DNA of 15,365 nucleotides from NCBI GenBank assembly GCA_946886065.1, contig CAMPHU010000105.1, forward strand, positions 1 to 15,365, given 5' to 3'. This document shows, piece by piece, positions 1 through 7,120 of the stretch. A model generated the notes under the pieces. It did not search any database. It saw nothing but the letters and a program-made list of their open reading frames with translations, and was not told where the DNA came from. Numbering within the stretch: the stretch's first letter is position 1; every line of letters starts with the position of its first letter. The stretch comes from an uncultured Massilia sp. GTDB lineage: Bacteria > Pseudomonadota > Gammaproteobacteria > Burkholderiales > Burkholderiaceae. The position numbers and the translations under genes are program-made.

Positions 1-19
1 ATGCGCGACCGGCGTCCGC

Positions 20-63
20 TAGCATCCACGCAGAATCCACCCGGAATCCAAGCAGAAGCCCAG
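20..63. repeat. Short 11-bp imperfect tandem repeat
   Basis: Four adjacent 11-base units can be read by eye: tagcatccacg, cagaatccacc, cggaatccaag and cagaagcccag. They lie in the 115 bases beyond the stop of the minus-strand acyltransferase gene. The units are imperfect and no function is evident. The wording (cggaa-cca-gaag-cca) resembles the last bases of the window, where a heptamer array ends. Confidence 0.4.
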
Positions 64-115
64 TCCACCAACAAGGACATACCAGGACTTTGCCCCGCAA
101 CCAAACCTTCGGCGC

Positions 116-1318
116 TCAAGGTTCTATCGTCAGCACCTTTCTATCCCGCCGCGAGACCGGAGAGCGCAAGAGCCGCTTCCTGAGTGCGTTCCGGATGCGG
201 TACGTCTTGGACTCGAACACGAGATACGACAGGTACGCCGAACCGATCAGGACCGCAAGCATTCCGAAAAAGAGGGCAGTATGCAGCGGGATGGAAGGCG
301 AGAGCCGGCGCAGGCCGAGGTGGCTCGTACTCCAGTGTTGCAACAGGCCGATCACGGGTACATGCAAGACGTAGAGACTGAACGAGAACTCGGCAAAGAA
401 CTTGCCTGACTTGCGAACGGGCTGCGCCAGGCGGGAAGCAGTCGAGGCCTTGAACTGCAGGCTCGAAAGGAGGACGAGATAGAGGACGCTGCATATCAGA
501 TCCTGCCCGAGCGTCGTCACGTCGAATTCGTCCAGTTCCCCCGTCAACCTGAAATACCCAGCGCCGGCAAGAACCAGCAGGAACCAGCCCCAGCGCGCGC
601 CATTCCCGCATTCGATCCGGATGCGGGAGAACCCCACGCCAAGGAGCCACACCAGGAAGTAGGTGGTAATCGCCGTCGGCAACAGCGCGGCAAGCGCGAG
701 GAGGGCAGCCGCGCATGACAGACGAGCTGTTTTACCTGGCGTGGTGCATACCAGCGCCAGCAGGGGGAACATCAGGTAGTACCACGTCTCGTTCGCCAGA
801 CTCCACAGTGGAAAATTCCCTCCAAAAACAGGCACTAACACGCGTTGCAAGCCAAACAGGTTGCCGGCGAAGCTAGTCGCCGAATACGGGTCGGCCGGCG
901 ACAGATCGATCGCATCCAGGCTGGTGGCGCCGATGCCGAAAGCAAACGCCAGGGTGAGCAAGAAAGTGGGAATCAATACAGTCCACAAGCGTGTCAGGCG
1001 GTCGATCGCATAGCTGACGATCGCATGGGGCTCATTGATGCGGTTCAGCAAACTGCCGCCCACCAGCCAGCCGCTGATGACGAAGAAGACCAGCACCGCC
1101 TGATGGGCAAACCCACTGACGAAGGCGAGCCCCTGGAACCAGAGCGGGGGAGAGGCAAGGTCGCGGACTGCGGGATACATAGCTGCACGTAAGTGGGCAA
1201 TGGCAACAATGAAAGCGGCCAGGCCGCGCAGTACCGAGATAAGAATGGAGTGCCAGCTCGCCTCGTCGAACTGGCCGTGACGCTGGAATGCCACCCGGGG
1301 CATATTGGGAAAGTGCAT
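116..1318 (-). CDS. Acyltransferase family 3 membrane protein (sugar O-acyltransferase)
   Basis: Predicted integral inner-membrane O-acyltransferase of the acyltransferase-3 (OafA/NodX-like) family, which acetylates or acylates sugars of surface polysaccharides. From the chosen start the protein has 400 residues, normal for the family. The first membrane helix carries the family signature LRGLAAFIVAIAHLR, with Arg31 and catalytic-type His42, and the next conserved block FFVISGWLVGG follows near residues 77-87. About ten hydrophobic segments run to a basic C-terminal tail. The reading frame stays open upstream to 1465, but the ATG at 1318 is preferred: it has a clear ribosome site (AGGGAGG, five bases upstream) and the first 49 residues of the longer version are not membrane-like. 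The gene stands alone, divergent from the flippase operon. Membership in the same polysaccharide pathway is inferred from position. The acyl donor and target sugar cannot be told. Confidence 0.9.
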   Translation of the reverse strand: MHFPNMPRVAFQRHGQFDEASWHSILISVLRGLAAFIVAIAHLRAAMYPAVRDLASPPLWFQGLAFVSGFAHQAVLVFFVISGWLVGGSLLNRINEPHAIVSYAIDRLTRLWTVLIPTFLLTLAFAFGIGATSLDAIDLSPADPYSATSFAGNLFGLQRVLVPVFGGNFPLWSLANETWYYLMFPLLALVCTTPGKTARLSCAAALLALAALLPTAITTYFLVWLLGVGFSRIRIECGNGARWGWFLLVLAGAGYFRLTGELDEFDVTTLGQDLICSVLYLVLLSSLQFKASTASRLAQPVRKSGKFFAEFSFSLYVLHVPVIGLLQHWSTSHLGLRRLSPSIPLHTALFFGMLAVLIGSAYLSYLVFESKTYRIRNALRKRLLRSPVSRRDRKVLTIEP

Positions 1319-1345
1319 TGTGCCTCCCTGGCTCAAATAAGTTGC

Positions 1346-1375
1346 CGTTTGCCCTCCACAGGGCGAAACGTTTTT
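1346..1375 (+). terminator. Terminator-shaped hairpin with T run, plus orientation
   Basis: CGTTTGCCCT (1346-1355) pairs with AGGGC-g-AAACG (1360-1370), giving ten base pairs with one bulged G and a CCAC tetraloop, followed directly by TTTTT (1371-1375). This is the form of an intrinsic terminator for plus-strand transcription. No plus-strand gene lies upstream, so it would stop transcription antisense to the acyltransferase. On the minus strand the same hairpin falls in the untranslated leader of the acyltransferase mRNA, 28 bases before its start codon, without a T run after it. Confidence 0.5.
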
Positions 1376-2206
1376 GCTGAAAAGCCTCGGCGACGGCCGG
1401 CACACCAGACAGACGAAGTTGCGGGTAAAGCACGTCACGGGCAAGGCTCCCCCTGATTGACCCACCCGAATCAGCCGTGTACGGCATCAGTCATTTGCGT
1501 GCCTTGGCGCGCCTGACAAAACCCTCATGGCTGCTTTGCATCGTCTTTGCCGTACTGAATTACTGTCTGCGACACTGCGTCGCGTGGCCGCATCCCTTGC
1601 CCCGAGGGCTTTGTCAGACGCTCTTAGTCAAGCGCATGCCTTCGCCATGCACGCGGATCCGCTATGCGCGAATCACGATGGGCGGCGAAGGCAGCTACGC
1701 GCGCGACCGCTGCGGCGGAACCTGTAGGGCAATCGAACCAACATCCCGCTGTAGTGCCTGACTGGGTTAATTGCTGTGTTCCCAGGACTGGACCTGTCTG
1801 AGCATCCGGTTCCGACCTATAGCCCTTGGCAACCCCTCACGAAGAGCCGCATCGCCTCGCCATAAAGCCACTGCGAAGCAGGGATGGGGGATCATTCGAG
1901 CGGGCGTCAGACGCCTTGGCGCTTGCTGCCACGGGTTTTCTGCTTCTGGCCGATAAATAGATTACCTTTTCGAATATCAAACCGAATCGACCGTTCCCGC
2001 TGCTCAATTCGCAGTCTCGACTTTAACAAATTGCCGAGACAGGATTTTGAATCGACGCAAAAACAGGAGAAAAAGGAGCCTGCGGTCCGCCAATCGAGGG
2101 CCGGTTTATTCGAAGTCCGCTGGATTAAGTTATCCGTGTAATCCAAACGAGGTCGTTTTTGTTGCGGGAAATTTCTTCCAGATAAATTATTAGCGCAATG
2201 TCCCCG

Positions 2207-2319
2207 TAATTTGAGGGCGGTGTAGGAAAAATATGATGCTCGTCGTATCTCAACAGCAAGAATAAGTGGCAGTGCGCTCGCTGATCTAATTGAGGTTCAT
2301 CAATCCGATAATTTGAGGG
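2207..2319. promoter_or_regulatory. Repeated TAATTTGAGGG motifs (possible operator sites)
   Basis: The 11-mer TAATTTGAGGG occurs at 2207-2217 and again at 2309-2319, with a shorter relative TAATTGAGG at 2287-2295. All point the same way. The last two start 22 bases apart, about two helical turns. They bracket the sigma-54-like element at 2267-2282, upstream of the flippase operon. A role as binding sites for a regulator is inferred only from repetition and position. Confidence 0.35.
2267..2282 (+). promoter_or_regulatory. Sigma-54 (-24/-12) promoter-like element
   Basis: TGGCAGTGCGCTCGCT matches the RpoN promoter consensus TGGCAC-N5-TTGCW at most conserved positions. The invariant GG (2268-2269) and GC (2280-2281) are present with exactly ten bases between them. 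Differences are G for C at the sixth base and C for T in the -12 element. Transcription would start near 2293, about 260 bases before the preferred flippase ATG. Sigma-54 control of exopolysaccharide loci is known in betaproteobacteria, for example through PrsK/PrsR in PEP-CTERM-type systems. Use here is inferred. Confidence 0.4.
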
Positions 2320-2555
2320 GCCATGATAATCAACTCGGAAGGCGATCGATAGGATTGTTGGTCAAGGCTGGTAACTATAAATTTATGCTCATGGAAATAT
2401 AGAGGACGAAACCATTTTTGCAAAAGCCTTGGGCCGTTGCCTGTCCAGTAATGTGCCCTGGATCGTCAATCGCGTATTCCCGCGTCTCGTATATTTGTTC
2501 AATTTATGTCCACATGTCCTCGAGGATGCACAATTCGAAAACATGGTTGTCAACC

Positions 2556-3866
2556 ATGAATTTATCCTTGCCTGTTTTCTGGAAGCATGCGACGACAGTG
2601 CTCACCGGGACCGTGGTGGCCCAGGCCTTGCCGTTGCTGATCGCTCCGCTGATCACCCGCCTTTGTACGCCGGCAGACCTCGGAGAATTCAGTGTCTGGC
2701 TGGGCGTGATTGCGATTGCGTCCACGATCGGCACGCTCAGACTCGAAGCGGCGATGATCCTCGATCACGATTCCGATGAGCAGCAGACCTGTTTCAGCGT
2801 CGTGGCCTATTTCTCGACTTCGCTGGCAGTTTTCATCACCTGTGCCTTGGTGTGCGCGCGCCTGGCCGGAACGCCCCTGGCGCAGAAGCTGTCTTGGTTT
2901 GGTTTGCTGACCATCGGACTAGGCGCGTGGCTCACCGCGTATCACCAGACAGTGCTTGCCTACGCAACCTCGTACCGCGCATTTGGTAAGGCGGCGATGG
3001 CAAAGGTATGCGGCGCCGGGACCATTGCAGTCGGTCAGCTGGCCTTGCTGTTGGCCGGAGCAGGAGGCGGAGCACTATTAGGTGGGCAAATTCTCGGGCT
3101 GTGCATCGGTTTGGCGGCTGCGATCTATCTCTTGTCTCCACCGCTTCCCAGGCTTTCCCTGGCGCCGACGCGTGCGCAACTCAGGTATCTCAAGAAACAT
3201 GAATCGTTCTGGCGATTTTCCTTGCCGGCAGGTCTGTTGAATACCGCAGCCGGCAAGTTCCCCTTGTTTCTCGTCGGAGCAAAGTATGGCCTGTTCGCCG
3301 CTGGCTTGTTTGCCCTGACCGAACGAATACTGACCGCCCCCGTTTCGCTGATCGCAGCCTCCGTCCTGGAGGTGTTCAAACGCCAGTCAGTCCACGAGTT
3401 CCAGACGCTGGGCAACTGCAAGGCCGCCTTCCTCAGCACCTTCAAGGCGCTGGTGCTGCTCGGTTGTGTGCCGGCCCTCGTGATTTTCGCCTTCGCTCCG
3501 GATCTCTGTGCCTGGGTATTTGGCGAGCCATGGCGCGAAGCCGGCGAATTCGCGCGGATCCTGGCCCCATTGTATTTCCTGAATTTCGTCGCCAGCCCAT
3601 TAAGTTATGTCTTCTTCGTCGCCGGAAAGCAAAAAATTGAGCTCTTATGGCAAATTGCGCTGTTTATTACGACGATTACGATCTTTGTCGCTCCGCTTCC
3701 TTTGAAACAAGTGCTTCTGCATTACACAGTTTCCTATTCGATCCTGTACATCGTCTATCTTCACCTGTCGTACCGATTCTCAAAGAACGGGGCTCCAGGA
3801 TCCGCCGGTTCTCGCGGGTCGATCGCGGTTGCTGACGCCGACAGCCGGCAGAAAACGGGCGGATAA
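2556..3866 (+). CDS. Oligosaccharide flippase (Wzx-like, MOP superfamily)
   Basis: Multi-span inner-membrane flippase that would translocate undecaprenyl-diphosphate-linked oligosaccharide units to the periplasm. From the chosen start it has 436 residues. The N-terminal stretch of about 45 residues, with GTVVAQALPLLIAPLITRL followed by TPADLGEFSVWLG, is the typical opening of polysaccharide_synt/MOP flippases, and about twelve hydrophobic segments follow. The C-terminus is polar and low-complexity. The start is uncertain. The frame is open back to a TTG at 2418 (46 more residues, not family-like), and ATG codons lie at 2514 and 2526. None of the ATGs has a good ribosome site, whereas AGAGGACG at 2401-2408 has no nearby ATG. 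It is the first gene of the plus operon, and its stop lies three bases before the polymerase start, which suggests translational coupling. Wzx is a functional inference; related transporters move other lipid-linked sugars. Confidence 0.88.
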   Translation: MNLSLPVFWKHATTVLTGTVVAQALPLLIAPLITRLCTPADLGEFSVWLGVIAIASTIGTLRLEAAMILDHDSDEQQTCFSVVAYFSTSLAVFITCALVCARLAGTPLAQKLSWFGLLTIGLGAWLTAYHQTVLAYATSYRAFGKAAMAKVCGAGTIAVGQLALLLAGAGGGALLGGQILGLCIGLAAAIYLLSPPLPRLSLAPTRAQLRYLKKHESFWRFSLPAGLLNTAAGKFPLFLVGAKYGLFAAGLFALTERILTAPVSLIAASVLEVFKRQSVHEFQTLGNCKAAFLSTFKALVLLGCVPALVIFAFAPDLCAWVFGEPWREAGEFARILAPLYFLNFVASPLSYVFFVAGKQKIELLWQIALFITTITIFVAPLPLKQVLLHYTVSYSILYIVYLHLSYRFSKNGAPGSAGSRGSIAVADADSRQKTGG

Positions 3867-3869
3867 ATC

Positions 3870-5102
3870 ATGCAGGCGATCAGTATTGAAACAGGTCGGC
3901 GGAAGCGGGTGATCAGCCCCACATTTATAGCGCATTGCGCTTTCCTGTTGCTGTTCCCTGGCTTTTTTTTCTACCAGACCCTGTTGGGTATCGGCGCCAT
4001 TCCCGCATTTTTGGGCGGCTACTTCACCCTGGTGGCGATGGTATTGCTGGTGCCGCTCGCCGGCGCCCTGTTCTGTGCCGTGAAACGGGACAGGGCTTAT
4101 GCGACGCCCCTCGACCTGTGCCTGCTCCTGCTCGCCACCTACTACCTGCTGGTCCTGGCGGCGAATTTCGCCTCAGGGGCGACGGTCATCATTGTGGAAA
4201 GGTATGTGGCGAGCGTTATCTTCTGCTTCGAGACATATGTCATATTTCGAATGATCGATCTCGACGACCAGAATTTTTTGAGAATCATCGTTATTTCTCT
4301 TCTGATCATGTCGGTCATTACCTGCTACTTCTCGGTCGGTGGCTTTTTCTTTCTGCAAGCCCTAGGGGAAGCAAAGGATCCGGCCAGCCTGGCAACCTAT
4401 CAGGGGTTCGCACGCTCCTATATCTACACCTATTTGATCGTTGTCGCGGTGACCAGATCAGTGGTTTTGCGTTACTTGATGTATGTCATGGCATCCACCG
4501 CTTTGTTCCTGAACGGGGCGCGAAGCGAATTTTCCGCGATCATGTTCCTGATTCCAGCAGTGGAACTGTATTACGCGAAACAGCGGTTGTACGCCATTTT
4601 TGCGCTTCTGCTCTTATCCGTTTTTCTCGTCGGCGGCGTTGAAACGATCGTGAACGCCCTGCCGGAAAACAGGATATTGCAGCTGTTCGACCTTTCCCAC
4701 TCGAGTTCGGCAATCACCAGGCAACGCTTCACCGGGGACGCGCTACGTACGATCTGGTCCAGCCCTGTGTTCGGTAACTTCGCCAGTTATCCCGATGGCC
4801 ATTACGCTCACAACGTCTTGACGACCTGGGTGGACTTCGGCCTGTTTGGTTTTCTCTTCTTTTGTGGGCTGCTGGTATGGCATGCCATCTGGCTGTTCTT
4901 CAACGGCTTCTTTTCCAGGACAAAAAGCGGTGACTTCGTCCTGGCATGGTCCTTCGTCACCGCAGTGATCCTCTGGGCCGTGACCGCAAAAAATATGCCC
5001 GACATGAGCGTGGGCGCGGCCCTGGGGGCATTCGCGCGCTATCGCTATAAGAAAAGACATTTAACACCAGCCCACGACCGGCCGTCTGCCGCCTGGAAAT
5101 AA
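3870..5102 (+). CDS. Wzy-type polysaccharide polymerase / O-antigen ligase family protein
   Basis: Integral membrane protein of 410 residues with about eleven hydrophobic segments. It probably joins oligosaccharide repeat units in the periplasm (Wzy polymerase) or ligates them to an acceptor (WaaL family). The best family mark is the large periplasmic loop followed by DGHYAHNVLTTWVDFGLFGF near residues 310-329, with His311, His314 and Asn315. This 'H-N-x-L...-G-x-x-G' block is characteristic of the Wzy_C/O-antigen ligase family. An upstream Arg in SHSSSAITRQRF (near residue 285) is also typical. The C-terminal tail is basic. Only a weak purine-rich stretch precedes the ATG, consistent with coupling to the flippase, whose stop is three bases upstream. 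The next gene starts nine bases after the stop. Its place next to a flippase favours polymerase over ligase, but sequence alone cannot separate the two. Confidence 0.85.
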   Translation: MQAISIETGRRKRVISPTFIAHCAFLLLFPGFFFYQTLLGIGAIPAFLGGYFTLVAMVLLVPLAGALFCAVKRDRAYATPLDLCLLLLATYYLLVLAANFASGATVIIVERYVASVIFCFETYVIFRMIDLDDQNFLRIIVISLLIMSVITCYFSVGGFFFLQALGEAKDPASLATYQGFARSYIYTYLIVVAVTRSVVLRYLMYVMASTALFLNGARSEFSAIMFLIPAVELYYAKQRLYAIFALLLLSVFLVGGVETIVNALPENRILQLFDLSHSSSAITRQRFTGDALRTIWSSPVFGNFASYPDGHYAHNVLTTWVDFGLFGFLFFCGLLVWHAIWLFFNGFFSRTKSGDFVLAWSFVTAVILWAVTAKNMPDMSVGAALGAFARYRYKKRHLTPAHDRPSAAWK

Positions 5103-5111
5103 GGTATCAAC

Positions 5112-6344
5112 ATGCGGATTCTCTACATCAATCATTACGCCGGTTCGCCGCGCCACGGCATGGAATACCGTCCTTATTACCTGGCGCGGGAATGGGTGCG
5201 CTTCGGGCATGAGGTCTGCATTGTCGCTGCGGATTATTCGCATCTGCGCGTTCAGCGCCCTCAACTTGACGGTCGCGATCGTCTGGACGAATCGATCGAC
5301 GGCGTTCGCTACACCTGGCTGAGGACGCTTCCCTACGCCGGAAACGGCTTTGCGCGGGTGCGCAATATTGGCTCGTTCATGTTCCGCCTGTATCAGCATG
5401 GGCAGCGGCTTGCGGCGGAGCGCAAGCCGGACGTGGTCATTGCATCCAGTACTTACCCGATGGACGTGTGGCCGGCACACCGCATTGCGAGCTTGGCCGG
5501 CGCCAGGCTTGTGTTCGAGATCCATGACCTTTGGCCGCTGACGCCGATGGAAGTGGGCGGAATGTCGAGATGGCATCCATTCATCCTGACCGCGCAGGCC
5601 GCCGAGAACTATGTCTACCGAAACGCAAGCGCAGTGGTTTCCATGCTTCCGAAGGTGCATGCCCACGTCGCTGCACGCGGACTGGCCGTGGACAGGCTGC
5701 ACATTGTCCCGAACGGCATCGATCCTGGCGAGTGGCCGGCGAGGACCGCTCCACTGGCAGAGGCGCTGGAAGGCAGGCTGGCGCGGATTGCGGAAGCGGG
5801 GAATGCGATCGTCGGATACGCCGGCAATCACGGTATTTCGAATTCCCTGGACACACTGCTCAAGACTGCGGAGAACATGCGTGGCGAGAAGGTGTCCTTC
5901 GTCCTCGTGGGCGGCGGCCCGGAGAAAGAGAAGCTCGAGCGCTGGGCGCAGTCGGAACAGCTGCGCAACGTCCATTTTGCCGATCCGGTCGCCAAAGAGC
6001 AGATTCCCGCCTTGCTGCAATGGTTTGACATCGCCTTCATCGGCTGGAAACGCCAGCCTTTGTACCGGTTTGGGATCGCGCCGAACAAACTCATGGATTA
6101 CATGATGGCGGCCCGTCCTGTGCTGCATGCGGTCGAAGCAGGAAACGATTCCGTGGGGGAGGCCGGCTGCGGACTGACCGTGGCGCCGGAAAGCCCGGGC
6201 GCGCTTGCGCATGGCATCCGGTCATTGATCGGATTGAGCGACGCCGAACGTCAAGCCATGGGCGCGCGCGGCAAGGAATTTGTACTGCGTCACTTTACCT
6301 ATCCAGTCCTCAGCGCGCGCTTCCTGGCCGCGTGCGGTGAATAG
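5112..6344 (+). CDS. GT4-family glycosyltransferase (WbuB-like)
   Basis: Cytoplasmic, membrane-associated glycosyltransferase of 410 residues with a GT-B fold. It would add a sugar to the lipid-linked unit begun by the phosphoglycosyl transferase downstream. The N-terminal domain opens with MRILYINHYAGSPRHGMEYR and contains EIHDLWPLTPMEVGGMS (residues 136-152), a block typical of WbuB/WcaI-type GT4 enzymes. The C-terminal nucleotide-sugar domain has VGYAGNHG (234-241), LVGGGPEKEKL and NKLMDYMMAARPV (325-337). The usual glutamate of the EX7E motif seems to be replaced here by Asp329 in the loop before YMMA. A good ribosome site (AAGG, seven bases before the ATG) supports the start. It sits nine bases after the polymerase gene. 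The donor sugar is unknown. The following gap of about 170 bases is the longest inside this operon. Confidence 0.9.
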   Translation: MRILYINHYAGSPRHGMEYRPYYLAREWVRFGHEVCIVAADYSHLRVQRPQLDGRDRLDESIDGVRYTWLRTLPYAGNGFARVRNIGSFMFRLYQHGQRLAAERKPDVVIASSTYPMDVWPAHRIASLAGARLVFEIHDLWPLTPMEVGGMSRWHPFILTAQAAENYVYRNASAVVSMLPKVHAHVAARGLAVDRLHIVPNGIDPGEWPARTAPLAEALEGRLARIAEAGNAIVGYAGNHGISNSLDTLLKTAENMRGEKVSFVLVGGGPEKEKLERWAQSEQLRNVHFADPVAKEQIPALLQWFDIAFIGWKRQPLYRFGIAPNKLMDYMMAARPVLHAVEAGNDSVGEAGCGLTVAPESPGALAHGIRSLIGLSDAERQAMGARGKEFVLRHFTYPVLSARFLAACGE

Positions 6345-6366
6345 GAGCGTCCGACAACACTGCCAG

Positions 6367-6397
6367 GGCAAGGCTGCGCTACCGGCGCAGCGCTGCC
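6367..6397. other. GC-rich stem-loop in the intra-operon gap
   Basis: GCTGCGC (6373-6379) pairs with GCGCAGC (6385-6391) around a five-base loop. Outside two unpaired bases on each side, GGCA (6367-6370) pairs with TGCC (6394-6397). It lies 22 bases after the glycosyltransferase stop and about 120 bases before the phosphoglycosyl transferase start. No T run follows, so it is not a classic intrinsic terminator. It could be an attenuator, mRNA-processing or stability element; this is inference. Confidence 0.4.
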
Positions 6398-6516
6398 GCA
6401 GCGTAGACGCAGGAAGGATGCAGTGCAGCCGTAAAGGTTTCGTGCGACGCATTAGCTCCCGGCGATGACGCCGCGCTAAAGAATAATTTTTGTCCATTCG
6501 TCTCTGGGTGAATCAC

Positions 6517-7113
6517 ATGTCACACACGGATATGCTGATGAAGAGGATCTTCGACATCGTCGCTGCTTTGTTTGGCCTCTTGCTGGCCTTGCCGTTTATC
6601 GTTGTTTGCTGGACTGTCGCGGCAATCGAGACCCGAAGTAATGGTTTTTTCATACATGAGCGAATAGGGCGGCATGGACGTCCGATACATGTCTGCAAGA
6701 TCAAGACCATGTATTCGACCAGGAGCAAAAGAAGCCCGCTCGCCTCCAACAATATGTCTGTTATCACCCGCTCCGGCGCTGTGTTCAGGAAGTACAAGCT
6801 GGACGAATTGCCGCAGCTTTTCAACGTCCTCATCGGGAACATGAGCATCGTCGGTCCCCGCCCCGATGTCCCCGGCTACGCCGACGCGCTCGCAGGCAGT
6901 GACAGGATCATCCTCGCATTGCGGCCAGGGATCACCGGTCCGGCGTCGATCAAGTACAAAAATGAGGAATCGATGCTGGCGGCCGTCGCTGATCCGCTCG
7001 TCTATAACGACCGCATCATCTGGCCCGACAAGGTCCGGATAAACAAGGAATACATACAAAATTATTCCTTGTGGCGCGATATCAAATACATCTTGCAGAC
7101 GATTTTCCCGTGA
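6517..7113 (+). CDS. Phosphoglycosyl transferase, PglC-like (initiating sugar transferase)
   Basis: Monotopic membrane enzyme that transfers a sugar phosphate from a UDP-sugar to undecaprenyl phosphate, the first committed step of repeat-unit assembly. With this start it has 198 residues, the size of the minimal PglC-type bacterial sugar transferase (PF02397). Visible blocks are KRIFDIVAALFGLLLALPF (membrane re-entrant helix), GFFIHERIGRHGRPIHVCKI (from residue 43), the catalytic Asp96-Glu97 dyad in DELPQLFNVL, then MSIVGPRPDV and LRPGITGPASIKYKNEE. The SIKYKNEE ending is seen in PglC/WbqP-like enzymes acting on N-acetylated or 4-amino sugars. The ATG at 6517 has GGGTG about seven bases upstream. 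ATGs at 6532 and 6538 or a TTG at 6490 are alternatives. The aminotransferase begins seven bases after its stop, which fits a substrate made by that enzyme. Confidence 0.92.
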   Translation: MSHTDMLMKRIFDIVAALFGLLLALPFIVVCWTVAAIETRSNGFFIHERIGRHGRPIHVCKIKTMYSTRSKRSPLASNNMSVITRSGAVFRKYKLDELPQLFNVLIGNMSIVGPRPDVPGYADALAGSDRIILALRPGITGPASIKYKNEESMLAAVADPLVYNDRIIWPDKVRINKEYIQNYSLWRDIKYILQTIFP

Positions 7114-7120
7114 GGCCCAC

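Larger units (their letters stand above)
1319..2555. other. Long intergenic region between divergent transcripts
   Basis: About 1.2 kb separates the divergent acyltransferase and flippase genes. Open frames of 60-95 codons exist (for example 1477-1761 plus and 1907-2146 minus), but none has recognisable protein character and I call none a gene. The left half is GC-rich with a terminator-like hairpin at 1346-1375 and a small palindrome GGCGTC-a-GACGCC at 1903-1915. From about 1960 the sequence becomes AT-rich, as expected of a promoter region, and holds the sigma-54-like element and the TAATTTGAGGG repeats listed separately. A weak sigma-70-like pair (TTGTTG 2355-2360, TATAAA 2376-2381, spacing only 15) also occurs. 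Both transcripts probably start here. Confidence 0.6.

Noticed and set aside
1477..1761. 94-codon plus-strand frame with a short hydrophobic stretch (PSWLLCIVFAVLNYCL)
   Set aside because: No ribosome site, a Cys/Arg-rich remainder and no recognised family. It could be a decayed gene, but I cannot support it.
5061..6212. 383-codon open frame on the minus strand, opposite the GT4 gene
   Set aside because: Arg/His/Pro-rich composition with no motif. It is a mirror of the well-supported glycosyltransferase at 5112-6344, as GC-rich genes often leave long antisense frames.
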